NCBI GenBank assembly: GCA_034437315.1
Contig: DAOTUC010000378.1
Span: 1 to 9,400, forward strand
Direction of reading: 5' to 3'
Source: DSAR01 sp034437315
GTDB lineage: Bacteria; Chloroflexota; Anaerolineae; B4-G1
DNA length: 9,400 nucleotides
The notes below the pieces were generated by a model. That model ran no database searches, was not told the DNA's origin, and was given only the letters and a program-made list of their open reading frames with translations. Shown here in pieces: positions 1 through 7,608 of the stretch; within the stretch, counting starts at the first letter, position 1, and each line of letters opens with the position of its first letter. The position numbers and the translations under genes were made by a program.

Positions 1-1787
1 GCGGGAGAGCGTGGGCAAATCGAGCGGCGTTTTCTCGCCAACCCTCGCCCTTGCACGAGGGCGAAAGCCAACACGCCCAGCAACGTCGCCAACGAGACGA
101 GTTCCGCCAACCACCGCGCCGGCGTGCGGCCCAGCTTGAGCGTCACCGTGTGCTCGCCCGGCGGAACTGCCAGCGCCAGGTATCCGGAACCATCCACGGC
201 CCAGACCGGCGCACGCTCCCCGTTCACCCGGGCCTGCCAACCGGGCCACAGGTGGAGTGGGAACGCGACGTCGCCCCCGTCCCCCTTGACGACCCACGTT
301 TGCCGGATCGGCCCCCGTTCGACCAGCGTCGCCTCCAACGTCGCGCCATCCAGGGGTATGGCCCGGTCGGGTGCGTCCGGCTCGACCAACGCCTCAGAGG
401 TGTAGGGGCGCGGGTTGACCGTCTGGGGCAGCCATTCGTAGCGAATCGTCGCGCCGATGTTGCCCGTGAAAAATTCGTAGAGCTGCAAGCGCGCCGCCGT
501 CACGTCCGCCGGCCCAATGGGCAGCCGGTCCGGGCGCAGCGGGACCAGCACCGCCGCAGCCAAAAGCGCCGCAGCCAGGACAGCACACACCGGCCGCAAG
601 ACATAGGACGTAGGACGCAAGACGTAGGACGTAGGACGCAAGACGTAGGACGTGATCACCGCCGCAAAGAGCGCCTGGATCGAGAGGAAGCGCCACGGGA
701 ATTGGACCACCGGCAACACCGGCAGATGATCCCACAGGCATTCGGAGAGCGGCGTGATCATCAGCGTGGAAATCAGCAGGCCCAGCAGCACAAAAGCCCA
801 ACGGGCATCGGCCCCTCTCCGCCGGCGAAGCAGGTCGACGAGCAGGAGGACGCCGCCCAGGGCCGCCAACGCCGCTTGCGCCAACCCCATCGCGAAGGGG
901 GTGTCGCCATCTGGCGAGATGCTGTAATCGAAAAAGGCGCGCCACTGAATCAAGTCGGCGGCCCGGAAGTGGCGGCTGTAGTGGAAGTAACCCTGCGTCG
1001 AAGGGCCCAATTGCACCGCGTCCAACTCCGCCACCGCCGGCAGCCAGAACCAGGCCGAGAGCAGCACGCCCAATCCCAACGCCAGCATCCCCCGCCCCAA
1101 AACCCGCCGCTTCTTCTGACCCGCGCGCCAGCCCAGCGCCAGCAGGTACAGCAACGCGAACGGCGAGAACATAGCCGCCGATAGGTTATGAGTGAGGATC
1201 AGCCCCGCGTAGGCCAGAGCTGCGGCGATCACGCGCGGGCCGGCCGACTTACCCGCCTGTATGGCCCTGGACACCCGGTCGAGAGACCACAGGATGAGCG
1301 GATAGAAGATGAAGGCGTAGAACTCGGAGAGCGAATCCCCCCGCACGTAGACGTTGACCAGATGAAAAGGCGCGAAGGTGTAAGCGAGCGTCGCCAGCCA
1401 CGCAGGCCAGCGTCGGCCGGTGAGGCGGCGCGTCCAGCCGTACATCGCCAGGGCCGCCGCGACGAAACCCAGCGTCTGCGCCAGTTTGATAGCGCTCAGG
1501 ATGTCCCAGCCGACCAGGACGAGCGCCCCCGCCAGGTAATAGGGCAACGCGGCGTAATAGTTGAAGAACGGATATCCCAACCCATAGGCCGCGTCGGGCA
1601 TCCAACGCGCGGGGAAGGCGCCGGCCCGCAGGTTAACCGCCATCTGGTGGGTGCGTTGGAGGAGGAAGGGGCTATCGCCGCCGCCCCGGGTGTTGACCAT
1701 GCCCGGCCCCCAGAGCGGCGCGGCGGCGAGGAGGGCCGCCAGGATCAGCGTCGTCGTCGCGATTGGCAAGCGCTTCAAGCGGTCCAT
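1..1787 (-). CDS. PTPS-related polytopic membrane protein, GT-C-like (3' end outside window)
   Basis: The frame is open for 595 codons from ATG at 1787 and runs off the left edge without a stop. AAGGAA at 1803-1798, 10 nt upstream, supports the start. The protein has an N-terminal hydrophobic helix (residues 9-27), a lumenal-type loop with RTHQMAVNLRAGAFPARW (45-62), a GLGYPFFNYYAALPYYLAG segment (69-87) and VYVRGDSLSEFYAF (146-159). Many further membrane helices follow up to about 415. An extracytoplasmic beta-rich domain (about 430-552; FPLHLWPGWQARVNGE at 509-524) precedes a last helix (about 559-578) and a basic tail. This layout fits the 6-pyruvoyl-tetrahydropterin-synthase-related membrane proteins, which resemble GT-C glycosyltransferases and YfhO; the PTPS name reflects an annotation, not a shown activity. 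A role in surface glycan or lipid-linked sugar transfer is inference. Residues 379-399 are three copies of TSYVLRP, encoded by a heptanucleotide array in the loop between two hydrophobic segments. The protein is probably near its end at the window edge. Confidence 0.88.
   Translation of the reverse strand, partial: MDRLKRLPIATTTLILAALLAAAPLWGPGMVNTRGGGDSPFLLQRTHQMAVNLRAGAFPARWMPDAAYGLGYPFFNYYAALPYYLAGALVLVGWDILSAIKLAQTLGFVAAALAMYGWTRRLTGRRWPAWLATLAYTFAPFHLVNVYVRGDSLSEFYAFIFYPLILWSLDRVSRAIQAGKSAGPRVIAAALAYAGLILTHNLSAAMFSPFALLYLLALGWRAGQKKRRVLGRGMLALGLGVLLSAWFWLPAVAELDAVQLGPSTQGYFHYSRHFRAADLIQWRAFFDYSISPDGDTPFAMGLAQAALAALGGVLLLVDLLRRRRGADARWAFVLLGLLISTLMITPLSECLWDHLPVLPVVQFPWRFLSIQALFAAVITSYVLRPTSYVLRPTSYVLRPVCAVLAAALLAAAVLVPLRPDRLPIGPADVTAARLQLYEFFTGNIGATIRYEWLPQTVNPRPYTSEALVEPDAPDRAIPLDGATLEATLVERGPIRQTWVVKGDGGDVAFPLHLWPGWQARVNGERAPVWAVDGSGYLALAVPPGEHTVTLKLGRTPARWLAELVSLATLLGVLAFALVQGRGLARKRRSICPRSP
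595..654. repeat. Heptanucleotide tandem array with 21-bp higher-order period, inside the membrane protein gene
   Basis: On the plus strand this is a run of heptads of consensus RGACGYA (GGACGTA, GGACGCA, AGACGTA), arranged as nearly three copies of a 21-bp unit. The only internal difference among aligned bases is one base in the copy at 595-615 (ACATAGG for ACGTAGG). Because 21 is a multiple of three, the array keeps the minus-strand gene open and encodes TSYVLRP three times (residues 379-399). Such heptanucleotide arrays resemble in form the STRR repeats described in heterocystous cyanobacteria; whether this one is related is unknown. Its near-identity suggests recent expansion or insertion. 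Confidence 0.9.
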
Positions 1788-1901
1788 TGAGAACGTCTTC
1801 CTTCTGGAATAGCAAAAAAAGAAGCCGTCGGCGTCAATCACCAACAGCTCCCCAGCCTGGTCATCCCACGGCATATCGGCGTATTCTAAAAGGGATAAAA
1901 A

Positions 1902-1974
1902 TACCCCCGCTGCGACTCGAACGCAGGCCACCGGCTCCGGAGGCCGGTGCTCTATCCATCTGAGCTACGGGGGC
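1902..1974 (-). tRNA. trnR: tRNA-Arg (anticodon CCG)
   Basis: The 73-nt minus-strand sequence folds as a standard cloverleaf. The acceptor stem is GCCCCCG pairing with CGGGGGT (closing pair G-U), and the discriminator is A. The D stem is GCTC/GAGC with a GG-containing loop. The anticodon stem is CCGGC/GCCGG with loop CTCCGGA, giving anticodon CCG, which reads the Arg codon CGG. The variable region is 4 nt (TGGC), and the T arm is CTGCG/CGCAG with loop TTCGAGT. The 3' CCA is not encoded: the discriminator is followed by TTTTTATCCC. It sits between the third ABC gene and the membrane protein gene and has its own promoter, so it need not rely on the exporter operon. Confidence 0.96.
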
Positions 1975-1983
1975 TTGCCCATA

Positions 1984-2012
1984 CTTATACCACATAACCG
2001 TCTAAGATGCAA
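1984..2012 (-). promoter_or_regulatory. Promoter for tRNA-Arg
   Basis: Reading the minus strand, TTGCAT (2012-2007) and TATAAG (1989-1984) are separated by exactly 17 nt. The -10 box ends 9 nt before the tRNA 5' base at 1974, so transcription would start within a few bases of the mature 5' end, as is usual for bacterial tRNA genes. Each hexamer differs from the sigma70 consensus at one or two positions. The site lies in the 88-bp gap after the third ABC gene stop, where I see no terminator hairpin. Confidence 0.75.
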
Positions 2013-2062
2013 ATCGGAGCAGCAACTCGCTTGGCCGTGGCGCACCTATCGGTTGAAACGAA

Positions 2063-3856
2063 TCACACAGCATCATCGTCTAAATAAGGGGCCGGGGAAT
2101 GGGTGAGGGTCATCACCGAATCGCCCGCCGCCTGGACCTGGTTCAGGTGGCGATAGAGACCGTCCTGGGCCATCAACTCCTCGTGCGCGCCCTTTTCGAC
2201 GATCCGGCTGCCCTCCAGCACCACGATCATGTCGGCGTTGCGAATCGTCGACAGGCGGTGGGCGATGATGATCGTCGTCCGCCCCACCATCAGCCGCTCC
2301 AGGGCCTGCTGGATCAGCGCCTCGGTCTCCGTATCGACCGACGAGGTCGCCTCATCCAGGATCAAAATCGGCGCATCCTTGAGCACCGCCCGCGCGATGG
2401 CGATGCGCTGTCGCTGTCCGCCCGATAGCTTGACTCCCCGCTCGCCGATCATCGTCTCGTAACCTTCGGGCAACCGGGCGATAAACTCCTCGGCGTTGGC
2501 GACGTGGGCCGCCGCCGCCATCTCCTCCTCGGAGGCCTCCGGCCGGGCGAACAGGATGTTTTCCCGCACCGTCCCGTGGAAAAGAAACACGTCCTGCAAC
2601 ACGATGCTGATCTGCCGGCGCAAACTCTGCAACGTCAACTCCCGGATGTCACGCCCATCCAGCGTGATCGCCCCCTCAACCACGTCGTAAAATCGAGGGA
2701 TCAGGTTGACCAGCGTCGTCTTGCCCACACCCGTCGGGCCCACCAACGCGACGACCATCCCCGGCGCAATATCCAGGTCGATGTGTTCGAGGACAGGATC
2801 GCCCGGCGTGTAATGGAAGCTCACGTCGTGAAAAGTGATGGCGCCCCGCGCTCGCCCGGTCAACGCGACGGCGTCGGCCCGCTCCACCACATCGGGGTTC
2901 TCGTCCAGGAGCTCCACCACCCGCTCCGCCCCGGCCAGGGCCTGCTGGATGTTCTCCCACGCCTGGCTCAAGGTCCGCACTGGCTGGTAGAAAATCTCCA
3001 GGTAGAGGAAGAAGGCCACCAGGTCCTCAATGGCTAAGGCCTGATTCAGGATCAATTGACCTCCGAAATAGATGAGCACAATCGTCCCCAGGGCAGCGCT
3101 AAACTCCACAAAGGGATGAAAGGTCGCCATCAGACGCAGGGCGCGGAGCAACGAGTCGCGATACTGGATGATGTGATCGGAGACGCGGGCCAGTTCAACC
3201 TCCTCGCGGGTGAACGCCTTGATCTCCCGCACCCCAGAAAGGTTATCGTTGAGCACCGCGTTGAGGTCGCCCAACTTGACCTGACGCTTGCGAAAGGCCG
3301 GTCGCACGTACCTGGAAAAGCCGCGCATCGCCAACGCGATAAGCGGGATCGGGATCATACTCAGCAACGCCAACCGCCAGTTCATCCTAAACAGGATGGC
3401 GCTGACGCCGATCAACGTCAATATGCTCACCGTCACGTCGGGCACGGCGTGAGCGATCAACTGCTCGATCAGATCGGAATCGTTGACCGCGCGCGACATC
3501 AATTGACCGGTCTGTTTATCCTCGTAAAAACGCAGCGACAAGCGTTGCAGGTGTTGGTAGACCGCCTTTCGGACGTCGGCCACGACGCTCCAGCCAGCCA
3601 CGTGCGCCATATAACTGCGCAGGAACTGGAGCACGCCGCGCGCCACGTAAACGATCAGCGCCAGCAAGGCCAGGCGCGTGATGAGCCGCATCGCCTCTGG
3701 GCTTACGTCGGGATCGGTGACGATAGCCACCATCTCCCGCACGATCCACGGCGCCAACAATTGCGCCCCAACCAGCAAAACCATACTGGCGACCGTCAAG
3801 ACCAACGGCCCAGTATACTGTCGGGTGTATTTGAACACAAATCTAAAGGATTTCAA
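2063..3856 (-). CDS. ABC exporter half-transporter, canonical (probable homodimer)
   Basis: This 597-residue protein has an N-terminal six-helix ABC exporter membrane domain (about 15-300) fused to a C-terminal nucleotide-binding domain (about 338-575). NBD motifs are all canonical: A-loop Tyr349, Walker A GPTGVGKTT (373-381), Q-loop Gln421, signature LSGGQ (477-481), Walker B ILILDE (497-502) with catalytic Glu502, and switch His533. With two intact sites expected on self-pairing, it resembles homodimeric MsbA/BmrA-type exporters, unlike the two ABC genes before it. The start is TTG at 3856, chosen because GGGAGG lies 9 nt upstream and no in-frame ATG lies nearby. It begins 32 bp after the preceding ABC gene stop, so it is probably the last gene of the marR operon. 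The C-terminal tail after about 578 (to YLDDDAV) is not typical NBD sequence and contains a short repeat shared with the preceding gene's end. Drug, lipid or peptide export is possible; the substrate is not readable. Confidence 0.95.
   Translation of the reverse strand: MKSFRFVFKYTRQYTGPLVLTVASMVLLVGAQLLAPWIVREMVAIVTDPDVSPEAMRLITRLALLALIVYVARGVLQFLRSYMAHVAGWSVVADVRKAVYQHLQRLSLRFYEDKQTGQLMSRAVNDSDLIEQLIAHAVPDVTVSILTLIGVSAILFRMNWRLALLSMIPIPLIALAMRGFSRYVRPAFRKRQVKLGDLNAVLNDNLSGVREIKAFTREEVELARVSDHIIQYRDSLLRALRLMATFHPFVEFSAALGTIVLIYFGGQLILNQALAIEDLVAFFLYLEIFYQPVRTLSQAWENIQQALAGAERVVELLDENPDVVERADAVALTGRARGAITFHDVSFHYTPGDPVLEHIDLDIAPGMVVALVGPTGVGKTTLVNLIPRFYDVVEGAITLDGRDIRELTLQSLRRQISIVLQDVFLFHGTVRENILFARPEASEEEMAAAAHVANAEEFIARLPEGYETMIGERGVKLSGGQRQRIAIARAVLKDAPILILDEATSSVDTETEALIQQALERLMVGRTTIIIAHRLSTIRNADMIVVLEGSRIVEKGAHEELMAQDGLYRHLNQVQAAGDSVMTLTHSPAPYLDDDAV
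2087..2107. repeat. Short G-rich element at ABC gene 3' end, copy A
   Basis: The plus-strand sequence AGGGGC-CGGGGA-ATGGGTGAG closely matches 3891-3910 at the end of the preceding ABC gene (18 of 21 aligned positions, one gap). The two copies are read in different frames, so the similarity is at the DNA level and not a conserved protein tail. It lies within the last codons of the canonical ABC gene. With only two copies of about 20 bp, chance or low-complexity G-richness is not excluded. Confidence 0.4.
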
Positions 3857-3862
3857 ACTGTG

Positions 3863-3871
3863 CTTCCTCCC
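3863..3871 (-). promoter_or_regulatory. Ribosome binding site that fixes a TTG start
   Basis: Minus-strand GGGAGGAAG lies in the 32-bp gap between two ABC genes. Its GGAGG core ends 9 nt before TTG at 3856-3854, ideal spacing. It supports initiation at TTG, since no ATG is placed correctly for it. Confidence 0.75.
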
Positions 3872-3888
3872 AATATTGCGAGAAAGGG

Positions 3889-5775
3889 TTAGGGGCTGGA
3901 GATGGGTGAGAGCGCCCCCTCCCGCTCCGGTTCCTGCGCTCGGAACTGGCTCATATAGAGATTGTAATAGAAGCCCTGCTGGGCCAGCAACTCGTCGTGA
4001 TCGCCGCGCTCGATGATTTCTCCCTCGTTGATGACCAAGATCCGGTCGGCGTCGCGAATGGTGCTCAAACGGTGGGCGATGACGAAACTGGTCCGCCCGG
4101 CCATCAAGCGCAACAACGCTTCCTGGATCTGGGCCTCGGTGCGGGTATCGACGCTGCTGGTGGCCTCGTCAAGGACGAGAATGGCCGGATCGGCCAGCAC
4201 CGCCCGCGCGATAGCCAGGAGCTGCCGCTGCCCCAGGCTCAGATTGCCGCCCCGCTCCGATAGCTCGGTATGGTACCCCTGCGGCAGGCGGCGGATGAAC
4301 TGGTCGGCGTTGGCCAACCGGGCCGCCGCGACGACCTCCTCGTCGCTGGCGTCCAATCGCCCGTAACGGACGTTCTCCATCACCGATTCGGAGAAGAGGA
4401 ATGTATCCTGTAACACGATCCCCAGCTTGCGCCGCAGATCTGCCTTGTTGAGCGCGCGAATATCGTGGTCGTCGATGGTGATAGCGCCATCGTCGATGTC
4501 GTAGAAGCGGGTTAACAGGTTGATCATCGTCGTCTTGCCCGCCCCCGTCGGCCCCACCAGGGCGATGGTCCGCCCCGGCTCGGCGACGAAGCGCATATCC
4601 TTGATGACCGGCACGCCGGGCGTGTAGCTGAAATCCACGTGATCGAACGCCACCCGCCCGGCGACCGCCTCCAATGGAATGGCATTCTCATCGTCGGTCA
4701 GCTCCGGTTCCGTATCCATGACCTCGAAAACGCGCTCTGCGCCGGCGATGGCGGATTGGAGCTGGTTGTAGAGATTGCCCAGGTGGCGCAACGGCGCGGC
4801 GAAACGGCGGGAATAGGTGTAGAACGTCGCGATGACGCCGACGGTGGCCCAGCCCTGGATCACCATCCAGCCGCCCAAACCGGCCAGGATGGCGATGTTG
4901 GCGTTGCTCAGAATGCCCATCAGCGGCGGGATCAGGGTGGCGTAGATATTGGCCCGGATGCCCACCCGGCGCACGCCGGCGTTGACCACGTCGAAATCGT
5001 CCAACACGCTCGCCTCGCGCCCGAAGGCCATGATGATCCGCTGCCCGCTGAACATCTCCTCCAATTGACCATTCAACTGGCCGATGCGCATCTGGTAATC
5101 GCGGAAATGGGTGCGCGTCCGCTTGCCTACGACGCCCACCAACCCCATCATCAGCGGAAAGACGATCATAGAGGCCAACGCCAACCAGAAGTTGATGACG
5201 AACATCATCACCAGGATGCCCACCAACGTCAGCATACCGGAGAAGAGCTCCGTCACGTTCTGGGATAACACGCGGCTGATGGCGTCCAGGTCGTTGGTCA
5301 AGCGGCTCATCAGCTCGCCGTGGGGATGCCGGTCGAAGAAGCGCAACGAGAGCGTCTGCAAGTGCTCGAACAGGTCACGGCGCAGGGCGCGCATCGCTTC
5401 TTGGGAAACTTGCGCCATAATCATGCTTTGGCCGAACATCGCCAACCAGGCGCCCAGGTACGTGACCAACATCAGCAGCACGACGCCCCGCAGGCCGAGC
5501 AGATCCCCGTCGGCGATGAACTGGTCGATGGCGACCCCCATCAGGTACGGGCCTGCCAACCCCAGAAGCGTGCTGACGATGACCAACACGAACACACCCG
5601 CCAACGCCCAGCGATGCGGCTTCAAAGTCGCCAGCAAGCGGCGCAGCGCACCCTGCACGTCACGCGCCTTCTCGATCCGCGCCCCCCGCATTCGACTGCC
5701 GGGACCGGGTATGCCGCTTGGTTGCGACGCCTCGCCTCCCTTTCCATTCTGTTGTTTCGATTGCTGTTTAGTCAT
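3889..5775 (-). CDS. ABC exporter half-transporter, TM288-like subunit of a heterodimer
   Basis: This is a 628-residue half-transporter. A hydrophilic N-terminal tail (about 1-44) precedes six membrane helices (about 55-330) and an NBD (about 373-612). NBD motifs are A-loop Tyr384, Walker A GPTGAGKTT (408-416), Q-loop Gln456, an altered signature LSLGQ (512-516), Walker B ILVLDE (532-537) with catalytic Glu537, and switch His568. The long N-terminal tail, the LSxGQRQLLAIARA signature and the GFYYNLYMSQF end resemble TM288 of the TM287/288 exporter and equivalent subunits of BmrCD and LmrCD. In those pairs the subunit with the altered signature supplies the active Walker B. The gene upstream supplies the matching degenerate half, so the two probably form one inward/outward-alternating exporter. 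The start is ATG at 5775, with a G-run about 10 nt upstream (5790-5785), a weak Shine-Dalgarno site. It follows the TM287-like gene by 45 bp and precedes the third ABC gene by 32 bp. Confidence 0.95.
   Translation of the reverse strand: MTKQQSKQQNGKGGEASQPSGIPGPGSRMRGARIEKARDVQGALRRLLATLKPHRWALAGVFVLVIVSTLLGLAGPYLMGVAIDQFIADGDLLGLRGVVLLMLVTYLGAWLAMFGQSMIMAQVSQEAMRALRRDLFEHLQTLSLRFFDRHPHGELMSRLTNDLDAISRVLSQNVTELFSGMLTLVGILVMMFVINFWLALASMIVFPLMMGLVGVVGKRTRTHFRDYQMRIGQLNGQLEEMFSGQRIIMAFGREASVLDDFDVVNAGVRRVGIRANIYATLIPPLMGILSNANIAILAGLGGWMVIQGWATVGVIATFYTYSRRFAAPLRHLGNLYNQLQSAIAGAERVFEVMDTEPELTDDENAIPLEAVAGRVAFDHVDFSYTPGVPVIKDMRFVAEPGRTIALVGPTGAGKTTMINLLTRFYDIDDGAITIDDHDIRALNKADLRRKLGIVLQDTFLFSESVMENVRYGRLDASDEEVVAAARLANADQFIRRLPQGYHTELSERGGNLSLGQRQLLAIARAVLADPAILVLDEATSSVDTRTEAQIQEALLRLMAGRTSFVIAHRLSTIRDADRILVINEGEIIERGDHDELLAQQGFYYNLYMSQFRAQEPEREGALSPISSP
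3891..3910. repeat. Short G-rich element at ABC gene 3' end, copy B
   Basis: The plus-strand sequence AGGGGC-TGGAG-ATGGGTGAG is the partner of 2087-2107. It covers the last codons of the TM288-like gene and shares bases with its TAA stop (3891-3889). Translation here gives the tail LSPISSP. Confidence 0.4.
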
Positions 5776-5820
5776 CGAGCGCTTCCCCCCGAAATATGAA
5801 ACCCTGAACTTGCACTCTCT

Positions 5821-7608
5821 TTACACATGCCCATCCCCCAACTGCGATTCGTAAATTTCCCGGTAGATCGGGCTGCTCTCCATCAATTCCGCGTGCGCGC
5901 CCACAGCGGCGATGCGACCCCGATCCAGCACCACAATTTTATCGGCCGTCAGCACTGTGCTGATGCGCTGGGCGACGACGAAGATGGTGGCGTCGGACAT
6001 CATCTCCTCCAGCGCCGCCTCAATCTGCGCCTCGGTCTCCACGTCCACGGCGCTGGTGCTGTCATCCAGGATGAGGATCTTGGGCCGCACCAGCAGCGCG
6101 CGGGCGATGGCGATGCGCTGTTTCTGCCCGCCGGAGAGGTTGACGCCCCGCTGACCCAGTAGCATGTCATATCCATCGGGCAACGCGGCGATGAAATCGT
6201 GGGCCTGGGCCGCCCGGGCGGCGGCGATCACCTCTTCGTCGGAGGCTTCCGGCCGGCCGTAGCGGATGTTGTCGCGAATCGTCCCGCTGAAGAGCACCGC
6301 CTCTTGCAACGCGACCCCCATCTGCGCCCGCAGCGCCGAGAGCGGCATATCGCGCACATCCACGCCGTCCACCGTCACCCGGCCGCGGTCCACGTCGTAG
6401 AAGCGGGGCAGCAGGTGGATCAAGCTCGACTTGCCGGAACCGGTCGCGCCCAGGATGGCGACCGTCTGACCTGCTTCGGCGGTCAGGTTGACGCTCTGCA
6501 GCACCGCTTCGTCACGTTCGGGGAGGCGCTCGTCTCCGCCGGATGCGCCGTCGTAGCTGAAACAAACGTCCTCGAAGGTCACGCGCCCGCCTGTGGTGAG
6601 CGCAGCCGAATCACCGACCTGCGGCAAGGGCCGCGCGTCGGGCCGATCCTGCACATGGGGCGCACTATCTAACACCTCCCAGATGCGCGCGGCGGAGGCG
6701 TCGGCCGCCGAGAGCGGCCCGATCATCGCGCCCAACATCATCAACGGGAAGAGCGAATAGGTCATGTAGTTGATCGAGGCGATGATCTCCCCCACGGTGA
6801 ACTCGCCCAGGATAACCGAGCGCCCGCCAAACCAGACGACGCCCACGACGCCTAGATTGACCAGGAGGAACATCGTGGGCAACAGCACCGCCACGAGCCG
6901 CATCACCTGGATATTCTCCCGGGTTAAATCCTGGTTGGCCCGTCCAAAGCGCTCGTTTTCGCGCTCGGCGCGCACAAAGGCCTTGACCACCCGCACACCG
7001 GCCAGGTTTTCCTGCAACACCTGGTTCAGTTTGTCCAACATCTCCTGCACCCGCATAAATTGTGGGCGGGCTTTGCCCCCGAAGAACCAGATAATGCCGA
7101 TGATGACTGGCAGCAACGCCGCCATCAACATTGACAATTGAGGGCTGGTGCGGATCAACATAAACATACTGCCGATCAACCACATTGGGGCGCGGGTCAT
7201 AATGCGCAGGCCCAACATCGCCATCATCTGCACCAGGTTGACGTCGCTGGTCGCGCGCACCAATAGTTGCCCGGTCTGGACGTGATCCAGGTTGCCGAAA
7301 GAAAAGGTCTGCACCTGGTGCACGATGGCGCTGCGCAAGTCCGCGCCCACGCTCTGCGCCACGTAGGTCGAAAGCACCGTGTTGGCGATGGCAAACGCGG
7401 CGCTGAACACTGCCGCCCCCAGCATCAAGAGGGCCGTGCGGCCGATCATGCCCACGTCTCGCCGGGCGACGCCCTGATCAATGATCTGCTGGGTCAAGCG
7501 TGGGATCAAAAGGTCGGCGATCACCATGCCCAGGAGTAAGACCAACGCCAGGGCTGTCTGCCACTTATAAGGCCCGAAAAAACTTAGCATCCGTCGCAAA
7601 GATTTCAT
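5821..7608 (-). CDS. ABC exporter half-transporter, TM287-like degenerate-site subunit
   Basis: This 595-residue half-transporter has six membrane helices (about 15-295) and an NBD (about 341-590). Motifs are A-loop Tyr352, Walker A GATGSGKSS (387-395), Q-loop Gln435, intact signature LSGGQ (491-495), and Walker B ILILDD (511-516) with Asp516 in place of the catalytic Glu. Gln547 (FVVAQRIST) replaces the switch His. Both substitutions and the end SPIYREIYESQLGDG recall TM287 of the TM287/288 exporter, where this subunit builds the non-hydrolysing site. Paired with the next gene product it would leave one active site, made of the partner's Walker B and this protein's LSGGQ. About 15 extra acidic and Gly-rich residues (about 353-367) sit just after the A-loop. 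I take ATG 7608 as the start: AGGAGG lies 7 nt upstream, and the ATG overlaps the marR TGA as ATGA, suggesting translational coupling. A TTG at 7614 is also in frame but sits 1 nt from the Shine-Dalgarno. Confidence 0.95.
   Translation of the reverse strand: MKSLRRMLSFFGPYKWQTALALVLLLGMVIADLLIPRLTQQIIDQGVARRDVGMIGRTALLMLGAAVFSAAFAIANTVLSTYVAQSVGADLRSAIVHQVQTFSFGNLDHVQTGQLLVRATSDVNLVQMMAMLGLRIMTRAPMWLIGSMFMLIRTSPQLSMLMAALLPVIIGIIWFFGGKARPQFMRVQEMLDKLNQVLQENLAGVRVVKAFVRAERENERFGRANQDLTRENIQVMRLVAVLLPTMFLLVNLGVVGVVWFGGRSVILGEFTVGEIIASINYMTYSLFPLMMLGAMIGPLSAADASAARIWEVLDSAPHVQDRPDARPLPQVGDSAALTTGGRVTFEDVCFSYDGASGGDERLPERDEAVLQSVNLTAEAGQTVAILGATGSGKSSLIHLLPRFYDVDRGRVTVDGVDVRDMPLSALRAQMGVALQEAVLFSGTIRDNIRYGRPEASDEEVIAAARAAQAHDFIAALPDGYDMLLGQRGVNLSGGQKQRIAIARALLVRPKILILDDSTSAVDVETEAQIEAALEEMMSDATIFVVAQRISTVLTADKIVVLDRGRIAAVGAHAELMESSPIYREIYESQLGDGHV

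Noticed and set aside
595..654. CRISPR-like array
   Set aside because: Heptads are contiguous with no spacers, and the array is translated in frame.
51..1184. Long plus-strand open frame (377 codons) opposite the membrane protein gene
   Set aside because: It is Arg/Gln-rich with no domain pattern, and the antisense frame encodes a coherent polytopic membrane protein through the whole stretch.
1814..1832. Possible intrinsic terminator (GCC-GAC-GGC followed by a T-run on the minus strand)
   Set aside because: The stem is only 3 bp; too weak to support a terminator claim.
1820..1852. Possible promoter for the membrane protein gene
   Set aside because: TTGACG is present, but the best -10-like sequence (TATTCC) lies 20 nt away and matches poorly.
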